From Gemmatimonadota bacterium (GTDB taxonomy: Bacteria; Latescibacterota; UBA2968; UBA8231): a stretch of DNA of 64,000 bases. Under the pieces are notes generated by a model. The model made no database searches. It worked only from the letters and a program-made list of their open reading frames with translations, and was not told where the DNA came from. Positions within the stretch are counted from its first letter, which is position 1; each line of letters starts with the position of its first letter. Where the stretch lies: assembly GCA_018660835.1 (NCBI GenBank), contig JABJJN010000024.1:2501-66500 (forward strand). The letters run 5' to 3'. This document shows, one piece after another, positions 1 through 8,746 of this stretch. The translations under genes were made by a program, and so were the position numbers.

Positions 1-90
1 GGCGAAGATTCCGGCCCCTACCTGTGCAGACGCGCCTGTATGGGCCATCAGGACCAGTAAGAGGACGCATGTTCTGAAACGAGAGGTCAT
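1..90 (-). CDS. N-terminus of a secreted protein (partial)
   Basis: Only the first 30 codons lie in the window; the gene runs off the left edge on the minus strand. The ATG is at 90-88. The translation begins M-T-S-R-F-R-T, continues with a hydrophobic stretch (VLLLVLMA) and ends in A-S-A before Gln, which is a textbook type I signal peptide with an AxA cleavage site. No Shine-Dalgarno sequence is clear upstream. The product should be exported to the periplasm or beyond. Nothing of the mature protein is visible apart from about seven residues, so no function can be given. It could belong to the same transcript as the glycosyltransferase and oxidoreductase genes upstream of it (153-2814). Confidence 0.55.
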   Translation of the reverse strand, partial: MTSRFRTCVLLLVLMAHTGASAQVGAGIFA

Positions 91-121
91 ACGGTTCTCG
101 AGAAGGAAGCGAAGATCCACC

Positions 122-135
122 ATATCTATAGATAT
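122..135. promoter_or_regulatory. Perfect 14-bp AT-rich palindrome
   Basis: ATATCTATAGATAT is a perfect palindrome in the 62-bp gap between the partial secreted protein (starting at 90) and the stop of the glycosyltransferase gene at 153. It lies 32 bp upstream of the secreted protein start, where an operator or -10 region could sit. No protein is known to bind it; this is a sequence observation only. Confidence 0.3.
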
Positions 136-152
136 CGGTTCGATCTGCCCTT

Positions 153-1886
153 TCACCAGTTGGATGGTGGCAAGGTCTCGGACAAGGAGGTCAGGTTCAG
201 CAGACGATACGACGGACCTGGGCGAGTGATGCAGCCATGGGAGGATAAGGGCAGGAAATACGCGTCGATACGGTCATACACAGGCATGTCTGCACCGCAA
301 TTGGAGGCTTCGAGGCGCCAAACCGAACTCAGACCGGCTGCCTGACGACGAAGGTCTTCATCCACATCAGCATATGACAGAGCATGCTCCGGGAGCAGCA
401 GCCATCGTGCTCCGCGCTCGATGAGACTATCCAGGTGCTGGGGAACGACGGATCTCAGGGCCTGCGGGTTCTCAGATCTCACTTCCAGCAAATCATATCT
501 CGGCCTGTCAGTCTCGGAGGCAGCGAGAGCGATCTGTAGACGGCGCCCCGCCAGTCCTGCACGCCGCACATCGATCAGCCGGCCGGACAACCAGCTACGA
601 GTGGGCAGCAAGGCAGGGCGGACGTAGTCGGTTCCTGCCATGGCGATGGTCTCTCCCTCTGGTACGTGGGATTCGATCCACTGACCTGCAAGTACGCGGC
701 TGTCGACGGTCGAAAGCAGGGATACATGTTGGACCGATCGACTAAGTGGAATGGAACCGAGCAGGAGAGCCAGAACGATGCCTGTTGCCTGGGTTTCTCG
801 CGTTACATGGGCAAGCCACACCGCAGCTGCGGCACACAGGAGTGGGATCAGAGGCAGGGCGTAGCGGACAAAAAGTGTGTTGCCAGCTCCGGATACGATG
901 AAGTATGTCACGACGGCGAGGAGCAAGGGCGTCATACGGCGGTCTCGCTGCCCTGCGATCCAAGCCAGGCCGCCGAGCGATGCCAGCAACAAAGGGAGTC
1001 CCAGGCCGTAGCGGAGGGACACGGAGAGATGATACCACCAGCCGTTACCCAGAACCTCGCCGTGTCCACGCCCAAAGTGGCGGGCCTCAAAGGCAAGGTG
1101 CTGTGCAAAGGTAGCCGCGTCGAGCAGTACATAGGGTGACGCCATGAAGAAGGTGGCTGCTGCGACAACAAGCAGGACTGCAACTTCGCGTGAACCAGCC
1201 CTTGCTGAATCCGGGTGACGGGAGAACCCTGCATACACCAGGGCAGGAAGAAAGAGAGCCAGATTGTATTTTGACGCCATCGCCAGGCCCAGGGCGGCTG
1301 CCTCGGACCATGCAGGTCGTGGTCGGGTGCCGGCCGTATGTGCTGAACGAATCAACAGCGCCATTGCCAGACAGCCCCAAAAAGTCGCGGGGATATCCAC
1401 CGTCAGAAAATGCGAGTCTCGCACATGGAGAAACGCGACGGCCAGCAACCATGCTGCTATGACAGCGGCTCGGTGACCGGCAAGGCGATAGGCGAGCAAG
1501 GCGCACGCGGGGATTGTCGCGGTGCCAAACAATGCACTGAGTGAGCGTCCGACGAGATACAATTCAGACGGATCGTAGATAAAACGCGCCACAAACTGTG
1601 ACGAACCATCGACCCATCCGACGGCCAGAAGAAAGAGGAAATACAACCCGCATGCCAAGGCATTGAGGTAGATGTGCAAGGTGGGATAGTTGAAAAAGTG
1701 TGGGTTCAGATCACCCGACGCGACGGACAGGGCACGATGAAGCAGGACACCTTCGTCAGGTCGCACTTGCGGATGCGGCAAACCAAAGTCGAGGCCATAG
1801 ACGCGTAGTGCAGCTCCGATGCAGACCGCGCCCGCTATGAACCACCGGCTCCGTATCTCAGCCTCAGTGGTGACCTGCCACCTCAA
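153..1886 (-). CDS. GT-C fold (family 39/ArnT-like) membrane glycosyltransferase
   Basis: This 577-residue polytopic membrane protein has about nine or ten hydrophobic segments in its first 400 residues and a soluble C-terminal third. An Asp-Glu pair (residues 44-45, in RPDEG) follows the first membrane segment, the position of the catalytic acidic pair in PMT/ArnT-type GT-C enzymes. A second acidic motif (DSHFLTVDIP, near residues 157-166) resembles the second external loop of the family. Such enzymes move a sugar from a lipid-phosphate carrier onto protein, lipid A or another envelope acceptor on the outer face of the inner membrane. The acceptor cannot be told from sequence. The reading frame opens with TTG at 1886 and overlaps the end of the oxidoreductase gene by 23 bp, so the two are probably co-transcribed and the exact start is uncertain. 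Confidence 0.75.
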   Translation of the reverse strand: MRWQVTTEAEIRSRWFIAGAVCIGAALRVYGLDFGLPHPQVRPDEGVLLHRALSVASGDLNPHFFNYPTLHIYLNALACGLYFLFLLAVGWVDGSSQFVARFIYDPSELYLVGRSLSALFGTATIPACALLAYRLAGHRAAVIAAWLLAVAFLHVRDSHFLTVDIPATFWGCLAMALLIRSAHTAGTRPRPAWSEAAALGLAMASKYNLALFLPALVYAGFSRHPDSARAGSREVAVLLVVAAATFFMASPYVLLDAATFAQHLAFEARHFGRGHGEVLGNGWWYHLSVSLRYGLGLPLLLASLGGLAWIAGQRDRRMTPLLLAVVTYFIVSGAGNTLFVRYALPLIPLLCAAAAVWLAHVTRETQATGIVLALLLGSIPLSRSVQHVSLLSTVDSRVLAGQWIESHVPEGETIAMAGTDYVRPALLPTRSWLSGRLIDVRRAGLAGRRLQIALAASETDRPRYDLLEVRSENPQALRSVVPQHLDSLIERGARWLLLPEHALSYADVDEDLRRQAAGLSSVWRLEASNCGADMPVYDRIDAYFLPLSSHGCITRPGPSYRLLNLTSLSETLPPSNW

Positions 1887-2814
1887 GCTGTATCCGCAGA
1901 TTCTGTAGTGCCGTTTCAGCAGTCACGAGAGGTTCCTGCTCGTCTCCGGCGACAACCCGGGTGAATTGCTGAATCAGTAAGTGCATGGGGTCAGGACCGA
2001 CACGTTCCCCGCCGGCGCCTGCCAACACAGCGCGATAGTAGCCATCCTCGCCCGGCTTCCCGGAAAGATTCACACACTGGTGATCGAAGCCAAAGAAACG
2101 CCGGAGCGGGGGCCGGGGAAGATCGCGGACGACTATCTCGCAGACGCAGCGATCCCCTTCGGCAATGATGTCAAAAGCAACCTTCGCTTCGTGCTCACCG
2201 AAATCGACCTGTATCGTCGCCGGATCCAAGCGGGCACTGGGATAGCGTGCAATGACCAGGCTGATAGGATGTGGTCCCATATCAACCCAGATCTCCCGAC
2301 CATTGGGTCGAGCACTGCCCGATATTTCCATGATTGCCTGAAAATGCCTCGGCGTTTCTGCACCCGGAAGCATCTGATCGTATTGTGGCAGAAGGGCAGC
2401 CAGCTGGGAGCACATGCCGAGGTGCTGGCCTGATCGTTCAGCAAGGCGCTGTAGCTGCATTGCCTGATCGATCATCTGCCCGGCCGACAGATGGTCATCC
2501 CAGACCAATGGTTTTTCGCACAAGACATGGCACCCTGCATCAAGTGCCCTCAATGCCGCAGGGTAGTGGGTAGAATTCGGCGAGCAAATGTCGACGATAT
2601 CCGGCCTCTCGCGCTGAAGCATTTCGTCTACACTTGTGTAACTCTTGCCATGATAGCCGAACGTCTGCTCGAGTAGCTTCGTCGTTTCGTGACAGCGTTC
2701 CGGTGTCGTGCCGACAAAGGCCACGACCTGCGAACCGACGGAATCATGCCAGTTTGCGTGGTGACGTCCTATGCCACTGGCACCGATGACGGCAACTCTT
2801 AGTGGATCTGGCAC
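1864..2814 (-). CDS. Gfo/Idh/MocA family NAD(P)-dependent oxidoreductase
   Basis: The 316-residue protein opens with a Rossmann nucleotide-binding loop (VIGASGIGRHH, residues 9-19) and has the family's Glu-Lys-Pro motif (C-E-K-P, residues 99-102), where the lysine is the usual catalytic residue. Family members oxidise or reduce hydroxyl groups of sugars, inositols or related cyclic polyols, or act on nucleotide sugars. The substrate here is unknown. The start is GTG at 2814. Because the gene is translationally coupled to a GT-C glycosyltransferase, a role in making or modifying an activated or surface sugar is plausible, but this is inference. Downstream of the microprotein terminator (2849-2881) it seems to need its own promoter, which I did not find. 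Confidence 0.85.
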   Translation of the reverse strand: MPDPLRVAVIGASGIGRHHANWHDSVGSQVVAFVGTTPERCHETTKLLEQTFGYHGKSYTSVDEMLQRERPDIVDICSPNSTHYPAALRALDAGCHVLCEKPLVWDDHLSAGQMIDQAMQLQRLAERSGQHLGMCSQLAALLPQYDQMLPGAETPRHFQAIMEISGSARPNGREIWVDMGPHPISLVIARYPSARLDPATIQVDFGEHEAKVAFDIIAEGDRCVCEIVVRDLPRPPLRRFFGFDHQCVNLSGKPGEDGYYRAVLAGAGGERVGPDPMHLLIQQFTRVVAGDEQEPLVTAETALQNLRIQLEVAGHH

Positions 2815-2848
2815 CTGTCAGACTCCGATGGGAGAAGCCTCAGAATGC

Positions 2849-2881
2849 AAAAGGAGAGCTGACGTCGATCGCCCGCTCTCC
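2849..2881 (-). terminator. Intrinsic terminator of the microprotein gene
   Basis: Read on the minus strand, a 7-bp perfect stem (GGAGAGC / GCTCTCC) encloses a 15-nt loop and is followed directly by TTTT. It begins 19 bp after the stop codon of the 35-residue ORF at 2900-3007 and lies 35 bp before the start of the oxidoreductase gene. Confidence 0.7.
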
Positions 2882-2899
2882 CACAAGAGGTGATGCAAT

Positions 2900-3007
2900 T
2901 CAGGCCTTGCCTGCCTTGGCATCTCTGATTTTCTGCTTCAAGCGCTCTTTGCGTCGTTTGCGACGTTGGCGCAATTCTTTTGTACGCTCACGGCCTTTGC
3001 TGGACAT
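2900..3007 (-). CDS. 35-residue, highly basic microprotein
   Basis: An ATG at 3007-3005 opens a 36-codon frame ending in TGA at 2902-2900. The product starts M-S-S-K-G-R-E-R-T-K and ends D-A-K-A-G-K-A. It contains 17 Lys/Arg in 35 residues, few acids, and a central run R-R-K-R-R-K-E-R that should form a positively charged helix. A strong Shine-Dalgarno (AAGGAGG) ends 5 bases before the ATG. A consensus-type promoter lies just upstream (3033-3061) and an intrinsic terminator just downstream (2849-2881), so this is a complete transcription unit. The composition suggests nucleic-acid binding, for instance to rRNA, as in very small ribosomal or ribosome-associated proteins. I do not recognise a named family. 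It is too short for most gene callers and is likely to be missed in automated annotation. Confidence 0.75.
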   Translation of the reverse strand: MSSKGRERTKELRQRRKRRKERLKQKIRDAKAGKA

Positions 3008-3032
3008 GGGTCCTCCTTAGGTTGGGCCCGCA

Positions 3033-3061
3033 ATGTTAGATCCTCTCTGAGGAGGGGTCAA
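3033..3061 (-). promoter_or_regulatory. Sigma70-type promoter of the microprotein gene
   Basis: On the minus strand TTGACC (3061-3056) and TAACAT (3038-3033) are separated by exactly 17 bp. The predicted start point near 3026 leaves a leader of about 18 nt before the ATG at 3007, with the Shine-Dalgarno inside it. The -35 element abuts the pyrB stop codon at 3062-3064. Confidence 0.65.
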
Positions 3062-3991
3062 CTAATCTCCCTCGAGGATCAGACGTAGCAGGGCCATTCG
3101 CACGTATAGCCCGTTATGGGCTTGTCGAAAATAGGCTGCGCGAGGGTCGTCATCGACTTCGTCCGCGACGATCTCATCTACTCTTGGCAGGGGATGCATG
3201 ACGATCGCGTCGTCTCGCATCCGTTCCAGGGTCCCTCGATCAATGATGAAGCGACCCCTCGCTTGTTCGTAGTCACCCACCCGATCGCCGAACCGCTCTC
3301 GCTGGATTCGAGTCTGGTAGATAACATCGACCTGTGGCGCGACTTGTGCCAGATCACTCACTTCAGTCCAGCTGATCTGGTGCCTCGTCAGGTATTCCTT
3401 GATATCGTCGCGCATTCTTACCACCTCGGGCGCCACAAAGAAAATCTGCGGACTCTCATACTTGGCCAGCAGATAACAGAGGGAGCGGACGGTTCGACCG
3501 TTGGCGAGATCACCAACCATGGCGATTCGGATGCCGTCAAGGTGCCCGATCTCGCGCTCGATCGTATAGACATCCAGTAGCGCTTGTGTAGGATGCTGCC
3601 CAGGTCCATCGCCAGCACTGATGATCGGCACCGGAGAAACGGCGGCAGCCCGCTTGCTCGCACCACTCTCAAAGTGGCGCAACACAATTACGTCTGCGTA
3701 GCCGGCGATGATTCTGATCGTGTCTTCGAGAGTTTCTCCCTTTGCGGCTGAGGAGAATTCCTGGGCGCTCTCCGTGGTGATCACATCCCCTCCAAGCCTG
3801 AGCATGGCAGATTCGAAGGACAGCCGTGTTCGGGTGGAAGGCTCATAGAAGAGCGTTGCCATGACACGACGACTGAGGATGTTGGAGCCGTAGCGCTTGA
3901 CTACCTGCTCCATCTCACGGGCGACAGAGAAAATCTGCGCCATGACGTCGCGATCGAACTGTTGTGCTTCTACGATGTGCTGTAAGGGCAT
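3062..3991 (-). CDS. pyrB: Aspartate carbamoyltransferase catalytic subunit
   Basis: PyrB condenses carbamoyl phosphate with L-aspartate to carbamoyl aspartate, the committed step of pyrimidine synthesis. The 309-residue product has the carbamoyl-phosphate loop S-T-R-T-R (52-56), the S-A-A-K-G-E loop with Ser81 and Lys84, H-P-T-Q-A-L-L-D, the GDLANGRTVRSL segment and M-H-P-L-P-R-V. All are diagnostic of ATCases and the length is normal. I chose the ATG at 3991. A longer frame reaches 4084, but its extra residues are unlike the family and the predicted promoter (4044-4072) lies inside them. No pyrI regulatory subunit or other pyr gene is adjacent. The gene is divergent from the large surface protein gene at 4224. 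Confidence 0.96.
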   Translation of the reverse strand: MPLQHIVEAQQFDRDVMAQIFSVAREMEQVVKRYGSNILSRRVMATLFYEPSTRTRLSFESAMLRLGGDVITTESAQEFSSAAKGETLEDTIRIIAGYADVIVLRHFESGASKRAAAVSPVPIISAGDGPGQHPTQALLDVYTIEREIGHLDGIRIAMVGDLANGRTVRSLCYLLAKYESPQIFFVAPEVVRMRDDIKEYLTRHQISWTEVSDLAQVAPQVDVIYQTRIQRERFGDRVGDYEQARGRFIIDRGTLERMRDDAIVMHPLPRVDEIVADEVDDDPRAAYFRQAHNGLYVRMALLRLILEGD

Positions 3992-4024
3992 GATGCTCAC
4001 GCGCGGGGAAGCGGTGGAACACAG

Positions 4025-4042
4025 TGCCAGAAGAGGCTGGCA
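4025..4042 (-). other. Hairpin at the predicted 5' end of the pyrB mRNA
   Basis: TGCCAG-AAGAGG-CTGGCA forms a perfect 6-bp stem with a 6-nt loop, overlapping the predicted transcription start near 4037 and lying 34 bp upstream of the pyrB ATG. It has no U-tract, so it is not a terminator. It could stabilise the 5' end or tune start-site use. Confidence 0.4.
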
Positions 4043-4043
4043 T

Positions 4044-4072
4044 AGGATACGAGCGTTCGAAATTCGCGGCAA
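4044..4072 (-). promoter_or_regulatory. Candidate pyrB promoter
   Basis: On the minus strand TTGCCG (4072-4067) and TATCCT (4049-4044) are 17 bp apart, placing transcription start near 4037, 46 bp before the chosen ATG. This supports the shorter pyrB start. Confidence 0.5.
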
Positions 4073-4129
4073 GCAGTAGGTCACGTGTGTTGATTCATCT
4101 CACAGTTGCGGGACCCCAGTAGAACTATA

Positions 4130-4158
4130 TTGAGGGGCCCCACTGCCTGCGGTATATT
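4130..4158 (+). promoter_or_regulatory. Promoter of the 1490-residue surface protein gene
   Basis: TTGAGG (4130-4135) and TATATT (4153-4158) are separated by 17 bp; transcription should start near 4165. The leader of about 59 nt contains a GATCTC-CGGC-GAGATC hairpin (4183-4198) and a GAGGTAA ribosome binding site 6 bp before the ATG at 4224. Confidence 0.55.
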
Positions 4159-4223
4159 GGCATAGTTCGCGTTCTCCGTCCCGATCTCCGGCGAGATCCA
4201 TCATCGGCTAGAGGTAAGCTGCC

Positions 4224-7200
4224 ATGTTGAAGTGGAATTGGCCCGTTGTTGCAATGTTGGCCCTGGCTACAGCCATTGCCCTCACGCCCGCCTCAGCAGG
4301 TGTAAATGAGGGATTCACGGTCGCTGTAGGCGGCCCTCAGCGCCTCGAGAATCCTGAGATCGGCCAGATTGTCCGAATTCCCGTTCATGTCAGCGGGCTC
4401 ACCGAACTCAAGGGCAGTGTCATTACACTGCACTATGATCCGACCCTTGTCTCCTTCGTCTCATTTGATCCGGGGAACGCGGCGCCAGGCGCCCAGGCGA
4501 TCTCTGGCCCACCGGTGGAGACAGGTGATGGTTTTGTCCAGTTGGATGCTGGGGCCAGTCTGTTTGGCGGTGGTGTCACGGCACAGACGGAAGGTGGGCT
4601 GTTGGGCGCCTTCAATGTTGAGATCATTGCTGAGGTGCCTGAGACCGGTTCGGCGATCTCAGTAGTGCGAGTGGAGGTGAACACATCTGGTTTCGAAGAG
4701 GACCGTGACGTTCTCGATTTTCCAGTTGGTCGGCGAGGCGTCAGCCTCGTGCGGACCTTTCCGAACCCGATTCTGCAGGTTCAGATTGAGCGCCGGCACA
4801 ATGGAGCAATCCTGACCTGGACCACGCGCCTTCCTGGGTTAGATGACGCGGGGCGTGTCCGCCTCAGAGGGTCAGAGGATGAGTTTCGGAATTTTGAGAG
4901 TCCGCTGAACAACCGTTTTTCGTCACAGGAATTGCTCGCTATTCGCGAGTTAAACGCTGCCGGGATCGACATCCCCGCTTTGACCAATAGTCAGATCAAG
5001 GATCGCATCTCAGATGCCTTGGGCATCAATTCAGCTCTTGTACCAAACTCGCTTGTTCGAGCCGTGCGGGAATTGGATGGAATCATCAAGTCTCGCGGTC
5101 ACGTTCTACCAGTCGCTGGCCTTAGTCCGCAGAGCGAATACGAATTTCAGATTGTCTCCACGAGTTTGAACGGAAAGCGCAGCAACACATTCACCGGTCA
5201 TTTCTCGACACGTGCCGAACCGGATCTGCGGCCGCTCTTTGTCAGCGACTTCGATCTCCAATTGTCGCCGACGAGCGTTGCTGCCAGTTTCGGCACAACT
5301 CGTCCAGTCGTCACCTCCTATGCGCTAACTCAAGTCGGTGAGACGGATCCTGTCGCGGAAGCCACCGTGAACGAGGACGGCGTCACCCGTACTCGCCTGT
5401 TCCTTGATGAGTTGGAGGGCGGCGTGGAATACGAGATTGAGCTGACCATCTCGTACGCCGACGCCGATGAGGCGATCAGCAATGGACTGCCCGCCGAGAG
5501 TGCGTCCGTTACGTTGAATCGTCGTTTTCGCACGCCTTCTATCCGGCGGGTCCTGCGCTTTCTTCGTCCGCCATTGAAAATCGTTGGCTCCGAGTCTGCT
5601 CAGATTCTGTTCGAAACCAATGTCCCCGTCAGTGCAAGTGTCGACTACGGCCTGGTCGGGGATGACGCTGCCAAGCCCCTTCAGGACACAGAAGCAGATT
5701 GTCTATACACGTGGCAACAGGAATCTACCAGCACGCTGAAACGTCACAGCCTGTCGTTGTCCAATATTGACCCAGGCACTGACTTCCGGTACAAGATCAC
5801 CATCGTCACTGCGGAGGGTGACACGCTGAGCACTGATCCGCGTGGTAACTTCCAATGGAGTCGAGATCTGCGGTTTCGCACATCCGCCTCGGCCGACACA
5901 CTGCCGCCGGCGATCATTCTGGGCCCTCTTGTCAATATCCGTGACGTGCTCGCCGTCGTGCGTTTTGCCACCGATGTTCCAACCGCCGCCGCCGTGTACA
6001 TCGGCACGGACGGTGGCACGTATGAGACCGAAGACGAGTACGAATTTGCCGACCTGACCAGCGAAGGTGAGCGGCGATTCTCGAATCGCCACTCGATCAT
6101 TGTCGCCGGACTTGTCGCCGGTGAGAATTACCGCTATCGCTTGGAAGTGGAGGCGACCAACGGGAAAGTGACCATCTTGGAACCCTCACTGGGTTCCGGT
6201 AAGGTAGCAGGCGCGTTGCAGCCTCCTGGGGGAGCGGGATCTTTCACAACGAGTAACACGCCGGATACACAGTTCCCTGTCATTCTGTCAGGCCCGACAG
6301 TGACCTCGAAGACCAATGAGCTGGCCATTGTCGAATGGACGACGGATGAACCGGCTGATTCGGAGGTAACCTTCGGCGCCGAGTCTCTCGATGATGAGGA
6401 AACATCGGGCGTCACCGAGACAAGTCATAAGATGACTCTGTCGAGCCTGACAGCTGGTACATCCTACAGTTACGTGGTTGGCTCCACAGACGCCTCCGGC
6501 AATGGCGCAACAGAATCTGCCACCGCCGTGTTTACGACGGATCCTGAGGTAGACCTCACAGCTCCGCAAGTGACCGTTGCGCCTGCCATCATTTACAAGA
6601 ATGACGAAACGGCGACGATCCAATGGACGACGGATGAGGATGCGACGGGTGAGGTAGACTTCGGCACAGATGAGTCTCTCGGTTTTCTTCGCACCTTGCC
6701 GACGACAGACAAGGTCCACGAAATCACACTGACAAATCTGACGGCCGAGACGACATACTTTTTCCAGGCTTCATCCTCAGATTTGAGCAACAATGGCCCC
6801 ACCACGACCGACGTCATCACGTTCACGACAGATGCTGTCGCGGATGTCACCCTGCCTGAGATCAGTGATGTTGCTGTACAAGCAGCCGATTCGACGGTGA
6901 TCCTCACATGGTCTACGGATGAACTGGCTGATAGCTTCGTAGACTTTGGTACGATCTCGGGGATCCTCGATGTGACCGTCGGCGATGAAGAGGATGTCCT
7001 CGAACATGAGATCACCCTGACCAATCTGTCGCCCGGAGTAGAATATTTCTACACGGTTGGTTCGATCGATCGGTCTGGAAACGGTCCGACAGAGTCCAGT
7101 CAGTTGTCCTTTGCGACGCTCAGTGCTGCAGATACCGAAGCGCCGGTCACGCCAGCGGATGCCTTTGGCACCGCTGGAAGCGAGCAGGTGGTCTTGTCAT

Positions 7201-8696
7201 GGACCGCCAACACTGAACTCGATCTGGCCGGTTACAATGTGTATCGCCGAATTGCGGGCGAAGAAACATTTGCGGCGATTGCCTCACGCCTTGAGGAGAC
7301 AGCATACACCGACCAGGGCCTGGCAAACGACACCGAGTATGAATACCAGATCAGCGCCATTGACCGCGAGACCCCACCCAATGAATCTGTCGTCAGCACA
7401 ACGATTGCCGTCACACCAACAACTGCGGCGGCACCAACCGTACCGAGCAGCCTGAGTGCCTCCACGGGTCTGGAGCCGGTCTTTAGCTTCACCAATGCCA
7501 TACCCTTCACCACGAGTAATTCCCTCTCCTACACGATCCAGGTCTCGACGCAGACCGACTTTTCCGACGTGACCGTCTCGGAATCTGATATTTCGGAAGG
7601 ATCCGCCTCAACGTCTTGGACAAGTACTCGTGAACTGACAGAAGGCGTCGTCTACTATTGGCGAGTACGGGCAGTCGAAGGTGACCTGAGTGGCCCCTTT
7701 TCTGAAACCCAGACCTTCACCGCCGAGGCTCTTCCTGAGTTGAAAGGGGACTTTTCCGGTGATGGGGCCGTTGATTTCGACGACTTCTTCTCCTTCGTAG
7801 CCGCCTTCGGCAAACCCTACGTAGACAATCCAGAATTTGATCTGGACGGATCTGCATCAGGGGTCATCGATTTCAATGATTTCTTTGCCTTCGTTGCCGT
7901 CTTTGGCACCAGAAGTGCCGGCAAGACCTGGGCTTTCGCACATCGTCTCGATGACTCGGCCCGATTGTGGTTGGATGCTGAGGCGTCGATCATGGGAGTC
8001 GACCACCAGGGTAAAGGCAATGCAGATGGAATTGATGACGCCGTGCGGGTCAGGATCTGGGCCGACGATGTCAGCCAATTGTCTGCCTTTGGCCTCGTGA
8101 TGGCCTATGATCCGCATCTGGTTGAATTTGTTGATGCAGCAGAGGGTCCTGGTCACTTGCTCGAGAGTCAGGGCGGAGAAACGGGGCTCTTCAGCGTACT
8201 GCATCAACGCCCTGGTATCCTGCTGATTGGCAATGGACTGTCCAACGGCGAGCCTGTTGGAGGCAATGGATTGTTGGCTGAGGTTTCCTTCCGCCTCCTT
8301 GACCGCGAGCGCGCAAATGACGCGGGTTTCGCTCTGCGTGAAGCATTTATTGCCAGAGATGTTGGTGATGTGCGGCGGGTGATGTCACTGACAGGAGCCA
8401 GTGTGGAACCTATGCACTTCGCCCTGTCTCAGGCCTATCCGAATCCGTTCAATCCGTCAACTCAGATCGAATTTGCCATCGCCCAGGATACGCCAACCAG
8501 CTTGACGGTTTATGACGTGCTTGGTCAGCGGGTGCGAACGCTCGTGCGGGCGGTTGACGGATTGGGAGCAGGCTTCTACTCAGTTACATGGGATGGCACC
8601 GATCATCAAGGCAGACCCGTTGGCAATGGGCTCTACTTCTACCGCCTGGCGACGCCAGCCTTCCAGCGGACTGGAAAAATGATGATGATCAAGTAA
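4224..8696 (+). CDS. Giant secreted multidomain surface protein (cohesin, FN3/PAP-like repeats, dockerin-like, sorting domain)
   Basis: The 1490-residue protein begins with a signal peptide (MLKWNWPVV... ending A-S-A near residue 26). Domains in order: a cohesin-like beta-sandwich (about 30-170, with LHYDPTLVSF); several fibronectin III/purple-acid-phosphatase-N-like modules, the clearest being three tandem units at about 682-774, 774-873 and 873-970, each with a W-T/S-T-D-E core and a terminal T-T-D; two further FN3-like modules to about 1170; a dockerin-like pair of D-x-D-G-x-x-D-F-x-D-F-F motifs (about 1173-1230); a second cohesin-like domain (about 1240-1395); and a C-terminal sorting domain with Y-P-N-P-F-N-P-S-T that ends in K-M-M-M-I-K. 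Such C-termini guide export by type IX-like systems or resemble FlgD Ig folds. There is no catalytic motif. It is probably an adhesive or scaffold protein at the cell surface. The neighbours are divergent pyrB and, after two hairpins, convergent fabZ. Confidence 0.85.
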   Translation: MLKWNWPVVAMLALATAIALTPASAGVNEGFTVAVGGPQRLENPEIGQIVRIPVHVSGLTELKGSVITLHYDPTLVSFVSFDPGNAAPGAQAISGPPVETGDGFVQLDAGASLFGGGVTAQTEGGLLGAFNVEIIAEVPETGSAISVVRVEVNTSGFEEDRDVLDFPVGRRGVSLVRTFPNPILQVQIERRHNGAILTWTTRLPGLDDAGRVRLRGSEDEFRNFESPLNNRFSSQELLAIRELNAAGIDIPALTNSQIKDRISDALGINSALVPNSLVRAVRELDGIIKSRGHVLPVAGLSPQSEYEFQIVSTSLNGKRSNTFTGHFSTRAEPDLRPLFVSDFDLQLSPTSVAASFGTTRPVVTSYALTQVGETDPVAEATVNEDGVTRTRLFLDELEGGVEYEIELTISYADADEAISNGLPAESASVTLNRRFRTPSIRRVLRFLRPPLKIVGSESAQILFETNVPVSASVDYGLVGDDAAKPLQDTEADCLYTWQQESTSTLKRHSLSLSNIDPGTDFRYKITIVTAEGDTLSTDPRGNFQWSRDLRFRTSASADTLPPAIILGPLVNIRDVLAVVRFATDVPTAAAVYIGTDGGTYETEDEYEFADLTSEGERRFSNRHSIIVAGLVAGENYRYRLEVEATNGKVTILEPSLGSGKVAGALQPPGGAGSFTTSNTPDTQFPVILSGPTVTSKTNELAIVEWTTDEPADSEVTFGAESLDDEETSGVTETSHKMTLSSLTAGTSYSYVVGSTDASGNGATESATAVFTTDPEVDLTAPQVTVAPAIIYKNDETATIQWTTDEDATGEVDFGTDESLGFLRTLPTTDKVHEITLTNLTAETTYFFQASSSDLSNNGPTTTDVITFTTDAVADVTLPEISDVAVQAADSTVILTWSTDELADSFVDFGTISGILDVTVGDEEDVLEHEITLTNLSPGVEYFYTVGSIDRSGNGPTESSQLSFATLSAADTEAPVTPADAFGTAGSEQVVLSWTANTELDLAGYNVYRRIAGEETFAAIASRLEETAYTDQGLANDTEYEYQISAIDRETPPNESVVSTTIAVTPTTAAAPTVPSSLSASTGLEPVFSFTNAIPFTTSNSLSYTIQVSTQTDFSDVTVSESDISEGSASTSWTSTRELTEGVVYYWRVRAVEGDLSGPFSETQTFTAEALPELKGDFSGDGAVDFDDFFSFVAAFGKPYVDNPEFDLDGSASGVIDFNDFFAFVAVFGTRSAGKTWAFAHRLDDSARLWLDAEASIMGVDHQGKGNADGIDDAVRVRIWADDVSQLSAFGLVMAYDPHLVEFVDAAEGPGHLLESQGGETGLFSVLHQRPGILLIGNGLSNGEPVGGNGLLAEVSFRLLDRERANDAGFALREAFIARDVGDVRRVMSLTGASVEPMHFALSQAYPNPFNPSTQIEFAIAQDTPTSLTVYDVLGQRVRTLVRAVDGLGAGFYSVTWDGTDHQGRPVGNGLYFYRLATPAFQRTGKMMMIK

Positions 8697-8705
8697 GTAG
8701 AGATA

Positions 8706-8733
8706 GGAAGACTCAGAATAGGCTGAGTCTTCC
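8706..8733 (+). terminator. Perfect 11-bp hairpin after the surface protein gene
   Basis: GGAAGACTCAG and CTGAGTCTTCC form an 11-bp perfect stem around a 6-nt loop, 9 bp after the TAA of the surface protein gene. There is no U-tract of its own; it may protect the 3' end of the transcript or act with the second hairpin at 8747. Confidence 0.5.
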
Positions 8734-8746
8734 CGGGAACTGAAAA

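Noticed and set aside
3992..4084. Longer pyrB reading frame from ATG 4084
   Set aside because: The extra 31 residues are unlike any ATCase N-terminus and overlap the predicted promoter and 5' hairpin.
4224..8696. The 1490-residue protein as a purple acid phosphatase
   Set aside because: Only the FN3-like N-domain resemblance is present; the metal-binding phosphoesterase motifs are absent.
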